DNA of 64,000 bases from Bacteroidota bacterium (GCA_016715505.1 JADJZY010000017.1:1-64000); one strand, 5' to 3'. Shown: positions 17,717 to 30,040, counted from the stretch's first letter. Program-made: numbers and translations. The notes: a model not told the origin generated them from the sequence alone.

Positions 17717-18211
17717 TTATTGCTTACTCATTGCCAATATTTTTTCAAAAAGCTCGTTTTCGGCACCCTCTTCATAACCGGTATGCTGATAAACGATATT
17801 TCCATTCGGGTCTACAATAATGGTGTAAGGTACATTTTGAAAATTGAGAGATCTTTTTAAATCACTATTGGGATCAACGTAGGTCGGGAAAGTCCAACCT
17901 TGTGATTTCGCGTATGTTTTAACCATTGCCGTGGCACGGGCATCGTCTATCGAAATAGTTACATAATTAAAATTCACCTGTTGAGTCCATTCGGGCAATT
18001 TTGTTTTGATATTTTTGATTTCCTGCTTACAAGGAATGCACCAGGTTGCCCAAAAACTGACTAAAGTATATTTCCCTTTTTCGAAAATTTCGTTGAATGA
18101 AACTTGTTTGCCATTCAAATCACGGACTTTCGTTGTGGGTAAGGAGGTGTTTTGAGCGATCGCGCCTGAAAAACTCAGCGCAAATAGGAGGGTGTAAATG
18201 ATCTTTTTCAT
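17717..18211 (-). CDS. TlpA-family thiol:disulfide oxidoreductase
   Basis: This is a 164-residue exported thioredoxin-fold protein. Residues 1-19 are a Sec signal peptide ending A-I-A-Q. The redox motif F-W-A-T-W-C-I-P-C-K-Q-E gives the active-site CxxC near residues 57-60. The cis-proline region is N-V-P-Y-T-I-I-V-D, followed by P-N-G-N-I-V-Y. The family (TlpA/ResA) reduces disulfides of envelope proteins or of apocytochrome c, but no cytochrome maturation gene is nearby, so the substrate is unknown. It is transcribed alone from a TATATTTG promoter element to its own terminator. Confidence 0.9.
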   Translation of the reverse strand: MKKIIYTLLFALSFSGAIAQNTSLPTTKVRDLNGKQVSFNEIFEKGKYTLVSFWATWCIPCKQEIKNIKTKLPEWTQQVNFNYVTISIDDARATAMVKTYAKSQGWTFPTYVDPNSDLKRSLNFQNVPYTIIVDPNGNIVYQHTGYEEGAENELFEKILAMSKQ

Positions 18212-18261
18212 GTTCTTTCTTTTTAACCAAACCTGATATTTTTTTGCTTGTTTGGTAATAT

Positions 18262-18269
18262 CAAATATA
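18262..18269 (-). promoter_or_regulatory. -7 promoter element of the thioredoxin-like gene
   Basis: TATATTTG on the minus strand matches TAnnTTTG exactly, 50 bp before the start codon. No good -33 TTTG was found at the 19-base spacing. Confidence 0.45.
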
Positions 18270-18316
18270 GACCTTTTGACGCTTAATTGGTAAAGCGAAC
18301 CAGCGTTAATTTTTGA

Positions 18317-19800
18317 CTAATGTTTAAAATGACGCATACCGGTCATCACCATAGCTAAGGAATTATTTTGACAATACTTGATAGAATCCTGATCACGAAT
18401 CGACCCTCCCGGTTGAATAAAGGCCGCAATTCCATGTTCATGAGCAATTTTTACGCAGTCATCAAATGGAAAAAATGCATCAGAAGCCAGAACGGAACCT
18501 TGTAAATCAAATTTAAATTGTTTGGCTTTTTCAATGGCATGTCGCAATGCATCAATGCGTGATGTTTGTCCACAACCTTTACCTATTAGCTGACCTTGTT
18601 TCACCAGTGCGATGGCATTCGATTTTAAATGTTTACAAACGATATTGGCAAAAATCATATCTTCTTTTTCTAATTCAGTCGATGTTCTCCCACCTTTTTC
18701 AGTCCATTCCTGAAAATTCCCGATATCACTATCTTGTTCTAATGTCCCATTTAATATCCGCCGTTGCATTGAACCTAAAGGGTATGTCGTTTTTTGACGT
18801 AAGATGATTCGGTTCTTTTTTGCTTCAGGATTTCTAAAGCTTCTGCATCAAAAGAATCTGCAATCAGCACTTCAAAAAAAATATCCTGAATTTCACGGGC
18901 CAGTCCGGCATCAATGTTCCCATTCGTGATAATAATCCCTCCAAATGCACTTTCCGGATCTCCTGCAAGCGCTCTTTTCCAGGCATCCGAACCATTTTCA
19001 CCGAAGGCAATTCCACATACATTGGTGTGTTTGATAATTGCAAACAAGGGTTGATTCTTTTGAAATTCAGCAATCAATTGAAGTGCGGCATCCACATCCA
19101 CCAAATTGTTATAGGATAATTCTTTTCCATTTAATTGTTCGAAGATTAAATCCAATTGTCCGGTAAACTTGGCTTCCTGATGGGGATTCTCTCCATACCG
19201 TAAAACTTTGGTTTCCGCATTAAAATAGTTTGCGATAACCGTATCATAATGCCGAATGACTTCAAATGCTTTAGCAGCAAAAGATCTTCGCTGACTGAGC
19301 GTGGTACTCCCATTTTGGGCTAACAATAATTCGTTTAGTGAGGAATAATCTTTCTTATCTGCCAGCACGGTTAAGTGACTAAAATTTTTAGCCGCAGCCC
19401 GAATCATAGATGGCCCTCCGATATCTATTTTTTCAATGATTAAATGTTCTTCGTTTGTTTGAGCAATGGTTTCTTCAAAAGGATATAAATCAACAATTAC
19501 CAAATCAATCATCGGAATTTCATAGGTCTGCATTTCATCCAGATCCTGCTGCTCAGTACGTCTGCCCAATATCCCCCCAAAAATCTTAGGATGTAGTGTT
19601 TTAACCCGACCTCCTAAAATCGATGGATAATTGGTAACTTCTTCAACGGGAATACATGGCAAACCCAGCCCTTCGATGAAAGTTCGGGTTCCTCCGGTAG
19701 AATAAATTTTAACGCCTTGTTGATTCAAGGTATGCAGCAAAGGTTCTAATCCATCTTTATAAAAAACTGAAATAAGTGCCGACTGAATTTTAAGATCCAT
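18317..19800 (-). CDS. purH: Bifunctional AICAR transformylase/IMP cyclohydrolase PurH (one frameshift)
   Basis: PurH catalyses the last two steps of IMP synthesis. The N-terminal IMP cyclohydrolase part has A-L-I-S-V-F-Y-K-D, I-Y-S-T-G-G-T, L-G-G-R-V-K-T-L-H-P-K and D-I-G-G-P-S-M-I-R-A-A. The transformylase part has L-R-Y-G-E-N-P-H-Q-E-A and I-K-H-T-N-V-C-G. After the breakpoint it continues with A-S-D-A-F-F-P-F and I-Q-P-G-G-S-I-R-D. The frame breaks in a run of six A (18815-18821 region). Seven A would restore L-K-Q-K-K-N-R-I-I-L and give about 494 residues. A sequencing error is the likeliest cause. Start at 19800. Confidence 0.95.
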
Positions 19801-19817
19801 AATGATTATTTGTGCGG

Positions 19818-19825
19818 CAAAATTA
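19818..19825 (-). promoter_or_regulatory. -7 promoter element of purH
   Basis: TAATTTTG on the minus strand matches TAnnTTTG, 17 bp before the purH start. The -33 position is CTTA, a poor match. Confidence 0.4.
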
Positions 19826-19898
19826 TACCAAATGTTCACATATTAAGGATGTGATTTATGTCATCAAACAAATTAATTAAATCAACCTTTTTCTTGGA

Positions 19899-21955
19899 TT
19901 AAAAATAATATGCCCCTTGCCAGCGCATTGCAAAAACTTGATAACCTGCAGACGAAAGTCGATCATGCCAATTTCGCGTTTTAGAATCGCTCAGTGTAGA
20001 TTCCAGGATGATGTTGGCAACCTTAAAATTAGATTTCAAGTGTTGAATATTTCCGTTATAGTCACGTGACAAAATGAGATAATCCACATCAAGGGCTCTA
20101 TCACATTTAAATCCGGCTTGCATCAAACGGAGGATTCTTTTTCCTTTCCAGGTAAACATTTGCGCATATTTATTGTTGGGTAAATGCACTTGTCGTTCTT
20201 CTTTGATTTGATAATACATTTTACAAGGATCAAAAACATATTTTTCACTGCGATTATCTTTTGATTTAGGGAGTAAATATTTTATTTGCTGTCCTTCAAC
20301 GGAGCAAAGCATGGGGTTGTAATGATCGTTGATTATTACAAGTTGATATTGGTGCAAAGTCACCCATTGCTTCATCAAACCTATTACGCTGATACAGAGC
20401 CCAACAGCAAGAATCCCTCCCATTGCCCATTTATTTCTGTATTTCCAAAACACACCCATCATGAATAATAACAGGTACCAACAAAAAAGTTCGGTCTTAT
20501 ACATTTCTCCGGTACGCCAAATAACCCATTCACCTTGCGCAATAAATTGTATGACCACATTGAGCTTAAGAATCATCCATTGGGTCACAGAACCTAAAGC
20601 GCTTGCTATCATTTGAATCGGACTCAAGAGTACTACAGCAATTTCTAAATAGAGTATGAAGGTGGTCCATGGTACGGCAATCAGATTACTGAAAACAAAC
20701 AAGAGGGGAAATTGATGAAAATAATATAAACACAATGGCCATGTCAAGACCTGTGCAGCAAGGGTTCCGGAGATTAGTTGTAGGGGAAAATTCACCCATT
20801 TATTGGAGGTACTTAGTCGGCGGTAAAACGGCGTATAAAAAATTACCAGGCTTAAAACTGCCAAATAAGAGAGCTGAAATCCAATATCAAATAACCAATT
20901 CGGATTCCACAGCAATAAACAAAACGCACTTGCACATAAATTATTAAAGACATTCATTTCTCTCTTCTGGCAAGCACCCATACCAATAAATGTAAACATC
21001 ACCGCAGCTCTTAATACAGAAGGTGGCAGCCCGGTTAAGATAGCAAACATCCACATCCCCAATAATGCTAGGATCACGGATGATCTTTTCTTCCTTGCAA
21101 AAAATGGAATCAACATGAGTAGCCGCTGTAAACCCACATAAAAAATAGCCATATGCATACCTGAAATGGCAATAATGTGTGCTAAACCCGTTCTGCTGTA
21201 TGAATCCCACAGTTCGGCGTCAATATTTTTCCGGTAACCAATCAGCAATGCCTCTGCCATTCCTGAAGCAGAAGAATCCACGATATTCTTTTTTAAAATT
21301 CCCCGACAAGTTTTTGTGTCTGATTTAATATTTTACCTACCGAGTTGACCTTATGGCTAATCTGTTGCCATTCATCATTTCGAAGGTATGCACTGTAATA
21401 AATTCCTTGTCGTTTACAATAGTCCGTATAATCAAAAGCACCCGGATTTCCGGAATTTCGAATGGCTTGAAATTTATTTTTACAAAAGATTTGGTCACCA
21501 TATTCCAAAGACTTAGACTGACTATCCTTTTGAAGATAAATGATCGCTCGCGCATGTTCGGGTAATGATTTTTTTCCTTGTTGGATAAAGGAAGAAACGT
21601 TCACTTCACATTTTATCGTCTTTTCTTTTTCATCGGGCTCTGCCACTATTTGCGCATAGAAATGTCCTTCCTGCGATTTGAATAAACCTGAGTTGAACAC
21701 CTGATCATTCATTTCGGCTACAATGATGGATAAGGCCCCCAATCCAAATAATATCATTTGTTGAAATATCCCAAATAACCATTGATAATATCTGGATTTA
21801 CGGAAGATCCAACAGGCAGCTCCAAGCAGAAAAATCACGAATAAAACCACTATCCGGGCAGCCCATGCTTCCGGCAGAATTTGTACAAGGCTAATCCCCA
21901 ACACATACGGCAATATCACCCTCAAAAAGGGTGCTTGCCTGATCAATTTAATCAC
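19899..21955 (-). CDS. comEC: ComEC/Rec2-family DNA uptake channel protein (one frameshift)
   Basis: ComEC is a polytopic inner-membrane protein that carries single-stranded DNA into the cytoplasm during natural transformation. The N-terminal part (21293-21955) has three membrane helices and the OB-like DUF4131 region. The rest has the Competence domain, with H-I-I-A-I-S-G-M-H-M-A and G-L-P-P-S-V-L-R-A-A. The C-terminal ~150 residues are a reduced domain without the HxHxDH metallo-beta-lactamase motif, which is common in this phylum. The frame breaks near 21295; adding one T to a TTTT run (minus strand) yields about 685 residues. It is probably cotranscribed with the HU-SPOR gene, 5 bp upstream. 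Confidence 0.9.
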
Positions 21956-21960
21956 GGCCC

Positions 21961-22950
21961 TTATTTTAAAATATGTACGTCTCCCTTTGGATTAAAAAAT
22001 CTTCGGAGGGAGTCCACCAACTTTGTGGTGTCATTGAGGGGATGAGAGGCGTCGATGGTTACGACGAATGCGCCATTCATTGGAATGACATTTGACTTAT
22101 TTCCGTATCGGGCCCATTTCTGCGATTTGGCATTCGCAGCAGCCTGATCGGTGGAACTAAAAACCACGACTCGATATTCCTTTCCGATTGGCGCAGGAGG
22201 AGGTGGAGTTGGGGTTTGAACAAGTGAAGTATCTTTATTGACATTCGTGTCGACTGGTGTGGTCGGCACCAATGTATCTGCACTCAAAGGTGTGCTTGAT
22301 TGCTGTGTATCTGCTTGAGGAACACTCACAGGAGTGTTATTTTCTGGTGTTGCTTCCTCGGGGCTGACAGATTTGTTTTCCTGATAATAGGTGTAACCGA
22401 AATAAGAGATGACCAGTAACAGCAAGACTGCGGCAGCCGGCACAATGAACTTCATGACATTCAAATTCTTCTTTCGGCGATAATCTGATTTTCCGGATGA
22501 AGTATAACTATAATCCAACTTTGCTTCTTCTTGTGGTGGGGCTGCAACTTTGATTTCGGTAAAAACAGCTGGTACAGGTTCCACGCCGAGGTTTAAATCA
22601 TTGGACTGAAAAAAGGCGATTTTTCCGTTTCGCATTTCAAAACGCCCCAGGTTGGGCACTTCAAACTTGCCTCCTTTCTGCAAAAGATCTTTTACTTCTA
22701 TGCAATAAGTGCGAATATGATTTGAGGCATTGGCTATACTGACATTTTCTTTGGAGGCAATAAAGGAGGCGAAAGTATCATCAATTGAACCAACCGGATT
22801 AAAGGTGATATCATACATCGGCGGAGATACTTTTCCTTCGGCGCTCTGTGATGAAGCCCCCACCCGTTTTAGGTCGAAAACACCCAATCCGGGCAGGCTA
22901 CAATACCTGTTTTTCAACAAAAACGCCCCGATATACTGATTGATGTCCAT
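21961..22950 (-). CDS. HU/CCDC81-SPOR domain protein
   Basis: This is a 329-residue bitopic protein typical of Bacteroidota. Residues 1-40 (I-G-A-F-L-L-K-N-R-Y-C-S-L-P-G-L-G) are the first CCDC81-type HU repeat, and residues ~45-115 the second (L-L-Q-K-G-G-K-F-E-V-P-N-L-G). A membrane helix follows at about 165-187, then a Pro/Thr-rich linker and a C-terminal SPOR domain (R-V-V-V-F-S-S to the end). SPOR domains bind denuded glycan at division sites, so the protein probably links a cytoplasmic HU-like part to septal wall. Function is inferred from domains only. Confidence 0.88.
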   Translation of the reverse strand: MDINQYIGAFLLKNRYCSLPGLGVFDLKRVGASSQSAEGKVSPPMYDITFNPVGSIDDTFASFIASKENVSIANASNHIRTYCIEVKDLLQKGGKFEVPNLGRFEMRNGKIAFFQSNDLNLGVEPVPAVFTEIKVAAPPQEEAKLDYSYTSSGKSDYRRKKNLNVMKFIVPAAAVLLLLVISYFGYTYYQENKSVSPEEATPENNTPVSVPQADTQQSSTPLSADTLVPTTPVDTNVNKDTSLVQTPTPPPPAPIGKEYRVVVFSSTDQAAANAKSQKWARYGNKSNVIPMNGAFVVTIDASHPLNDTTKLVDSLRRFFNPKGDVHILK

Positions 22951-23010
22951 AAATAAATTATAATCCCCGTAGGGCGGTAAAATTAGAAAGTCTTGTTCAG
23001 ATTACAAATT

Positions 23011-26000
23011 CTATTTAGCAAGTGGACTGTTACTATTAAATAAATACTGCGCACCTATAAAAAACTGCGTTCCCCATTGAGGATATCCATACCAGCGCTG
23101 ATATTGGCTGCCCATCAGATTATTTAATTCCAAATACGCAAATATGCCTTTTTCAATACGATAACTTGCTTTCAGATTTAAATCAATTCCGGGATCATTC
23201 ATCCTCACATAAGTATTGGCATCGCCTTTATACCCCATCGCTGCTGCGGATGCCCCCCGTAGGAATAAATCAGCATTAAATTGCCAGTCTTTGCGAAAAT
23301 TGTATTGCCCGAAAATATTCCATTGAAATGGCAAATAGTGCCAAGCTTTAAAACCTGAACGTGTTTGCAATATAGGATGCCATTTAAATGAAGTTCCTGC
23401 TGTAATTTCAGGCTGGGGCTGAAATTGCAAATCCGCTTCCAGCATAAAAGCAGTTGCTCTGGCTTCATAATCAATCTGCATCCTTTTATAATCACCGGCT
23501 GTATCATTCACAAAAACCGGCAGATTATTCATGATCCGAACTCCGGACTTCAAACCATATTGAATCCCTCCTTCATATTGTCCTTTGATATGTCCGTATA
23601 CCTCGGTGTTCTGCGACTGTTCTACCTGATAATGACTAAATACAAATGGATTTAATGTTGTTAGTGACCGAAAAGTATTGAGTGCTACAACGGATCTCCA
23701 TCCAAGTTCAATATTTGCCTGCAGACTCGCCAAAGGATATCTAAAAAATATATCCGGTAACAAATGTAATTTCTGACCAATAGCCGGGTTCAAGGCAACT
23801 TGCAAAATACCTTCATCGATATTTTTCTGCAAGCCCATATTTAGCTGTAAGAGTGAATTATTTTGGACTGAAACGGATGAACGAAATACATTGAGATCCG
23901 CCAGAAGACCTGCAAATACTTTCAGATCTTTTTTAAACCATTTTCCAGCCCCCGCTTGTAGTTTAATCCCATTTTCGAAAGATGCATAACGATCGCCATA
24001 AAGCGAAATGGCTGCAGCGCCCTGATACGTAATTTCGGATGATTCATGACGCATCGAATCAGAATATGCTTGCATTCTTAGACCGGTAAATCGCTGCCTC
24101 AAATCAAGTTGATCATATTGATATTGACCTCGGTCATACCCATAAAATCCATACCCTTTACGATCAAATTGCAAGGCTCCATGTAAAGGAATTCCTTTTA
24201 CAACATGCGACCCGTGAATGCCAAGCTCCGTTTCGGTATATCGTTGATGCGATAAGCCACCCCTGAAACCCTGATGTTGCATGTCGATGTATAATGGTGT
24301 TTTAACCCATTTACTCAGGTCATATCCCGATCGGAATCGGATGGCACGATGATGGCCTATGGCCAATTCAATATGATGTTTGTTCACCATTTCAGCAGTA
24401 GGACCATCCAGAACCAGCGGGGTTAGTGGAACCGGGGTATAAGCGAAACGGTATTTTTTTTCCTGAAAATCATTGTTCAAGGCCATTTTATTGAGGTCGA
24501 CCTCTGGCACCATGTCAGGAATAAACTCCGGTTTTTCTTCATTCAAAGCTAAGGCCCAATCTGGTTTACTTAAGGTATCTGTATACAATGCATAACTCCA
24601 TCCGGCGGAATCAGTTTGCATCAATTTCTGAAAAGCATGAGCCTGCAACAAGTATAATTGGGTTGTTCGCTCTTCACTTTTTACATCCCAGGCTTGTTGA
24701 TTGTATTGTTGAGCCCATTCTATCGACTTCCGGTATTCGCCCATGCGATAAGCACATTCGGCCATCCAAAAAATTGCCGATGCCGCCTGAACAGGATTTT
24801 CCGGAATTTTTCTGCTCGATTCAAAAGCGCTTAACGCATCAGATGCCTTTCCGGACAAAAGAGATGCAAGCCCCTTGCTATATGCGGCCCTTTGATAAAG
24901 TTGTTTGAGCGTTTGATTGGTATCGCCCGAAGAATTGAGTTCCATTTCGGCTTGCTTAAAATTACCGGATGCAATATTGGCATGTATACCTAATGTCCGG
25001 ATTTGTTGAAATGCCTTTGCGTTCGGATAATTTTTCAAATATTCGTTCAGATAATTTTCCGATTGATCAAAAGGTAAAATTTCGTAAGCAATTTGAGCCC
25101 GGAGCAAACTAGCCTGTTCTTTGATCATAGAATCTTTGTTCTGATCTATACAAACATTGAAGGCTTTGAGGGCTTCTTGTTTTTTATTCAATTTTAATAA
25201 TGCACCAGCTTTTAAATAATTGGCTTCTTGCGATAGTGGTCCGTTTAAAGCAGCTGTTTGATCGAACGCATCGACAGCCTGCTCAAAATGCTGTGAACGC
25301 CAGGCAGAATAAGCCCACCGGAAATAATCATCTTCACGGGCTTTAATTCATTTTGATAATACCATTTATCCGGATTCGCCAATTGTTTTTCTGCCATTTC
25401 ACGTGCCTTCTCATTTCTTCCTTCCAAGTACTCCATTTCGGTCAGATAAAATGGAACAACATACTTGTACTGATGATCCGAACTAATTTTTTGAAAACTG
25501 GAACGGGCCTCTGCAAAATTCTGTTGGTAATAAGCCATTAATCCATGGTAGTAATTACCTGCTGCAAAATTCTCTCCCGGTATATTTTTAACAGAGGCAA
25601 ATAATGAACTTACCCTTTCCATTTGCCCGCTGACTAAACAAGCATAAGCCAATTGAAAATTACGTTCTGAAATTTGATCATTGCTGAGGCTGGCAATTCC
25701 AGCCGCATCAAAATATGTAATAGCTTCTTTAAATTGTCCTTTTCGGAAATAATGTTTTGCCAAAGCAAACTGTGCGGCATGCAATCCGGATTCATCGGAC
25801 ATATTTTCCAGTTCCCGAATTAAATCCTTTTCGGCGCCGGGGCGATTCAGATAAAGTGCGCTAATTCGATAATTCAACCGGGCTTGTTCATCCCAAATCG
25901 TTTGCATCTCGTTTTGTGCGTCCCAGAAAGGAAGTAATCGCTCATAATGAATAATGGCCTGATGATAGAGACCTTGATGAAAAAACTGAGCGGCTTCTTG

Positions 26001-26102
26001 ATGTGTTCGAAGTGCATCCGTGTATTTCATGGTTTGTTGAGCCCTGGCAGCAAACGCACAAAAAAGCACTCCCAGTAGGTAGAGAGAGAATTTATTTTTC
26101 AA
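23011..26102 (-). CDS. Outer-membrane protein with N-terminal TPR domain and C-terminal beta-barrel (one frameshift)
   Basis: I do not recognise a named family. Reading from a TTG at 26102 gives a signal peptide (L-Y-L-L-G-V-L-F-C-A-F-A-A-R-A-Q). About 500 residues of TPR-like helical repeats follow (for example Y-H-Q-A-I-I-H-Y-E-R-L-L and A-I-T-Y-F-D-A-A-G). The last ~500 residues have alternating aromatic strands and end F-F-I-G-A-Q-Y-L-F-N-S-N, like an outer-membrane barrel. The frame breaks near 25343; one extra A in AAA restores A-R-E-D-D-Y-F-R-W-A-Y and gives about 1030 residues. It starts 13 bp after the TonB-dependent receptor, so the two are probably an operon and may form one outer-membrane complex. 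Confidence 0.8.
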
Positions 26103-26115
26103 CTTTGTTTGTGTT

Positions 26116-28394
26116 TTAAAACGACCAAGATAAGCCAAGACTCGGAAATATCGGCAATTGGTAAGTGCGTGTATTACGAATACGATCGATATAAAAAATG
26201 TTTTGTCGATTGTAAGTATTGCTAATACTGGCTGAAGCTTCAATAACAGATTCCGTGCTGATAAAAAATTTCTTTTTCATCGAAAGGTCCAGACGGTGAT
26301 AAGGGGCTAAACGTCCGCCATTGATTTTATCGGAATACAGAATATCCAAATTCCCATTTTGCGTGAGGTAATTGGTACTGATGCCATTGGAGAAATCCAC
26401 TTTTTCAACAAAGGCTTGTGTTTGCGTGAATGGAAATGCAGACCCATAATTAAATCGGGCCGAAAATTCCCAATCCCACTTTTTACCGGCGGTATAGGAA
26501 GCGAGTATATTCACATTGTGGCGTCGGTCGAAGGGAGTCGGATAAGTTTGACGACCATCGTTTCGGTCAACATACCCGTATGAATAAACGCCCCAAAAGT
26601 AATGGCGGGCTTTGGCGTATTTCATGGTAAAATCTAACCCATAAGCACGTCCTGTTTCGATACTAAAATCAGGGTCGGCTGGTACCAATTTATAACGGTT
26701 GATACCGATAAGCTGACCGAAATATTTGTACCAAGGCTCGAGGGTAAATTCGAAATCACGAATATCCACCTCAATTCCTGCTACCACATGGGTGGCCTTT
26801 TGAATATTGTTATTGGCTACAGTACCGTCGGGCTTTTCGATTTCAAAATCAGGTGCGGTTAAAAATCCGGTGAAAAAATTGACAATGTCCCGATCACTTT
26901 TTGAAGAAATAATATTTTGAGAATACATACCTGCAGATGCTTTAAAACGAACATTTTGGGTCGCATTATATTTCATTGCCAAACGAGGTTCTAATCGGGC
27001 AACCGGAAGACTGGCATAATATTGTAATCTCACACCGGGTTCAACAATGAGTTTATCTCCAAAATTTTTCTTGAGCTTCAAAAAAGGCACCCACCTGTGT
27101 GGTATAATCATTTTGTTCCTGAAGCAAACCAATAAAATTATAATATTGATACGCTGTTTTAAAACCGGTAAATTCAACACCATAATTAATTTCGCTATGA
27201 TTGGGCAGGTATGAGGTCACTTTTACATTGGCATCAAAACCATTGATTTGACTTTCGCGGGGACGATTATCTGATTCCTCCAACCCAATTTTGTAATCAG
27301 AATAATAAAAACCTCCGGAAATGAGTGAAGCGCTACTACCCGGCGTTATCACGAAGTTGGTACCTGCACCATATGAATTCCATTTTAAATCTGAAATATT
27401 GGCAAAATTTACCCGATCGTTGAATGAAAAACCAAAGACATTGAACTTACTTCCATTATTCGAGCTTAGATTAATTTTTCCGTAAGCATCCGTAAATGTA
27501 TAAGGCAAATTACTTTTATAAGGCTCACCCAATGCGCCATACAGCACATTTGAAGTAGTTTTCAGATAACTATGTTTGATGGAAGCGATATAGGTAATTG
27601 ACACACTACTATCACCACGATCGCGCACCAATGGACCTTCTAAAAAGGCTTTCGCCAAAATTGGATTCACCGCGAGTTTGCCACTATGTCTTTTTTTGTT
27701 ACCGTCTTTGGTAGTCACATTTACGATAGCAGAGGTTCGATCACCATATTCCACACCAAATCCTCCACTCATCACATCTGCACTTCGGAGGGCATCTGTT
27801 TCAAACACCGAATAAATTCCGATGCTATGAAAAGGATTATAAATGGTCATCCCATCCAACAAAATTTTATTCTGAATGGGTGAACCTCCACGGATATACA
27901 ATTGTCCACCCTGATCACCAGTTGATACCACACCCGGCATCACTTGCAGATATTGGGCAATGTCTGGCTCGCCACCTACGCTAGGCAATAACTTGAGCTC
28001 TTTGGGTGTAATTCGGGTCATCCCGACTTTGGTTTCATAGAGCTTATCATCCTTTTTTGCAGATACGGATACCCCTTTTAGTTCGCGCGATTTTTTGGAT
28101 AATTCAAATTTGAGAGAGGTCACTTCATCTGCTACAACAATCGCTTGTTTGGTCATTGATTCATAGCCCAAAGCTGTTACTGTCACATCATAAGTACCGG
28201 GTGGCAATTTGGGAATATTATAAAACCCTTCCAAATTGGATTGTGCACCTTTTTTCAGGGAGGTAATCGCTACGGTAGCACCACTTAAAGGTTCACCATT
28301 GGTTTTATCATATACAAATCCTTTTAAGGAACCTGTTTGTGCAAATGCACCAAAACCAAACAATAAAAAACAAAACCGTGAGCAATTTTTGCAT
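26116..28394 (-). CDS. TonB-dependent receptor with carboxypeptidase-like N-terminal domain (two frameshifts)
   Basis: This is an outer-membrane, TonB-energised transporter of unknown substrate. From the ATG at 28394 (preceded by AGGAG) comes a signal peptide ending F-G-A-F-A-Q. A carboxypeptidase regulatory-like beta-sandwich follows (G-F-V-Y-D-K-T-N-G-E-P-L-S-G-A), then the plug (Q-V-M-P-G-V-V-S-T-G-D-Q, L-Y-I-R-G-G-S-P) and the barrel, ending S-L-G-L-S-W-S-F. A T run in the signal sequence (28365-28370) has one base too many, and so does a TTTT run at 27061-27064. Both removed, the product is about 758 residues. With the TPR/barrel gene it forms a two-gene unit. Confidence 0.9.
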
Positions 28395-28462
28395 ATTCTC
28401 CTACTTTAAAACAAACGTCATTGAGCTTTTCTGATATTCGTCGGGGATAGTGCCCGATCCTT

Positions 28463-28470
28463 CAAATATA
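28463..28470 (-). promoter_or_regulatory. -7 promoter element of the TonB receptor operon
   Basis: TATATTTG on the minus strand matches TAnnTTTG exactly, about 68 bp before the receptor start. The predicted leader contains a small TCGGG/CCCGA hairpin. No -33 TTTG is seen at the standard spacing. Confidence 0.4.
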
Positions 28471-28510
28471 AGTTTAGAAATTAGATTGTCGCTAGTTGCA
28501 AGGAGTTGAT

Positions 28511-28518
28511 TATTTTTG
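28511..28518 (+). promoter_or_regulatory. Possible -7 promoter element of hisS
   Basis: TATTTTTG matches TAnnTTTG. It is about 145 bp before hisS, so a long leader would be transcribed. A TTG at 28486-28488 is the nearest -33 candidate, with a spacing of 22 bases. Confidence 0.3.
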
Positions 28519-28663
28519 CCACCCCGTTTAAATGGAGTACTGTCGTGACTTTCAGCTTTCCAATGTCAACAGAAAAATAGGTTAAACTTAGAAAAAATGA
28601 TGTCACAACCTGCTCTTTTAACCATTAATCGGCACTTAATTTTTTGAATAAACGCATTCCCGC

Positions 28664-30036
28664 ATGAGCAACCTGAAACCCGGTCTACCACAAGGCACAA
28701 GAGATTTTGCCGCTGAAACGGTGTACAAACGTCAATTTATTTTTAATACCATTCGCCAGTATTTTGAACTGTACGGATTTTCTCCGCTTGAAACCCCGGC
28801 TTTCGAAAATCTGGAAACCCTCACCGGGAAGTATGGCGAAGAGGGAGACAAACTCATGTTTAAAATCCTGAACAATGGTTTGGAACGTCCCGAAAAACAT
28901 GAACAAGCCAAAAATGACTTTGAAGAAGTATTAAAAGGTAAAAGCAAAAAGGGTATCACCGAAAGAGCCATGCGTTATGATTTGACGATCCCTTTTGCAA
29001 GATATGTGGCCATGAATCAGGGACAATTGACCTTTCCCTTTAAACGATATCAGATTCAGCAAGTATGGCGGGCCGATAAACCTCAACGTGGACGTTATCG
29101 TGAATTTTATCAATGTGATGCAGACATTGTAGGCAGTGAATCTTTATGGAATGAAAATGAATTAATTCAACTTTATACTGATGTTTTTAATGCTTTGAAT
29201 ATTCCAGTAAGCATTTGTATCAATAACCGTAAAATCTTGGCTGCATTAGCTGATCAGTGTGGTGGGCAGGAGTGGCTCATTCCGATTACGGTTGCCATTG
29301 ACAAATTGGACAAAATTAGACTGGATGGCGTGATGAAAGAGTTGCAGGAGAAGGCCGGTTTGTCCGAGGGACAACTAGTGAAGGTTCAGGCTTATGTACA
29401 GATCAGTCAGTCTGCATCCAACCCAATAAACTGTATTGAACAACTCCGTTCCTTTCTAGGGAATGATTTGGAAGGAATTAGTGAGCTGGAATATTTAGCC
29501 CAATCTCACTCACACATATCGCAATTGATGTTACACTGGCAAGGGGACTCAACTATTACACCGGAACCATTATAGAGGTTAAGCCTACAACCGTTAAAAT
29601 GGGAAGTATTGGCGGTGGTGGTCGTTACGACAATCTGACGGGATTATTTGGCGTACCGGATATTGCAGGAGTGGGTATCTCATTTGGTGTAGATCGTATA
29701 TATGACGTGATGGAAGAACTGCAATTGTTTCCTTCAACCTTGCAATCTCAATGCACCGTTATGCTGGTGAACTTTGGTACGACCATGGAATCCAGAAATC
29801 GTGAAGTATTGACATCATTGCGCAAAAATAAAATCTCTGCAGAAATGTTTCCCGAAGCGATCAAATTCGATAAACAATTAAAGTATGCCCACAAAAAACA
29901 AATACCTTTTGTGGTGATGATTGGTGAAGATGAATTGAAAGAAAATCTGATTAGCGTAAAAGATTTCCGTTTGGGAACCCAACAAAAAATTTCTCTGGAA
30001 GAATTGCCGGCCCTCATTCTTAAAACACAAGTGTAA
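28664..30036 (+). CDS. hisS: Histidine--tRNA ligase (one frameshift)
   Basis: HisRS is the class II synthetase that charges tRNA-His. It shows K-P-G-L-P-Q-G-T-R-D-F at the N-terminus and motif 2 around Y-Q-I-Q-Q-V-W-R-A-D-K-P-Q-R-G-R-Y-R-E-F with Q-C-D-A-D-I. After the break it has G-G-G-G-R-Y-D-N-L and motif 3 G-I-S-F-G-V-D-R-I-Y, then the anticodon-binding domain. The frame fails near 29533; one extra A restores L-A-R-G-L-N-Y-Y-T-G-T-I, the histidyl-adenylate motif. The repaired product is about 457 residues, the normal size. A sequencing error is likely because the gene is essential. Confidence 0.95.
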
Positions 30037-30040
30037 AAAG

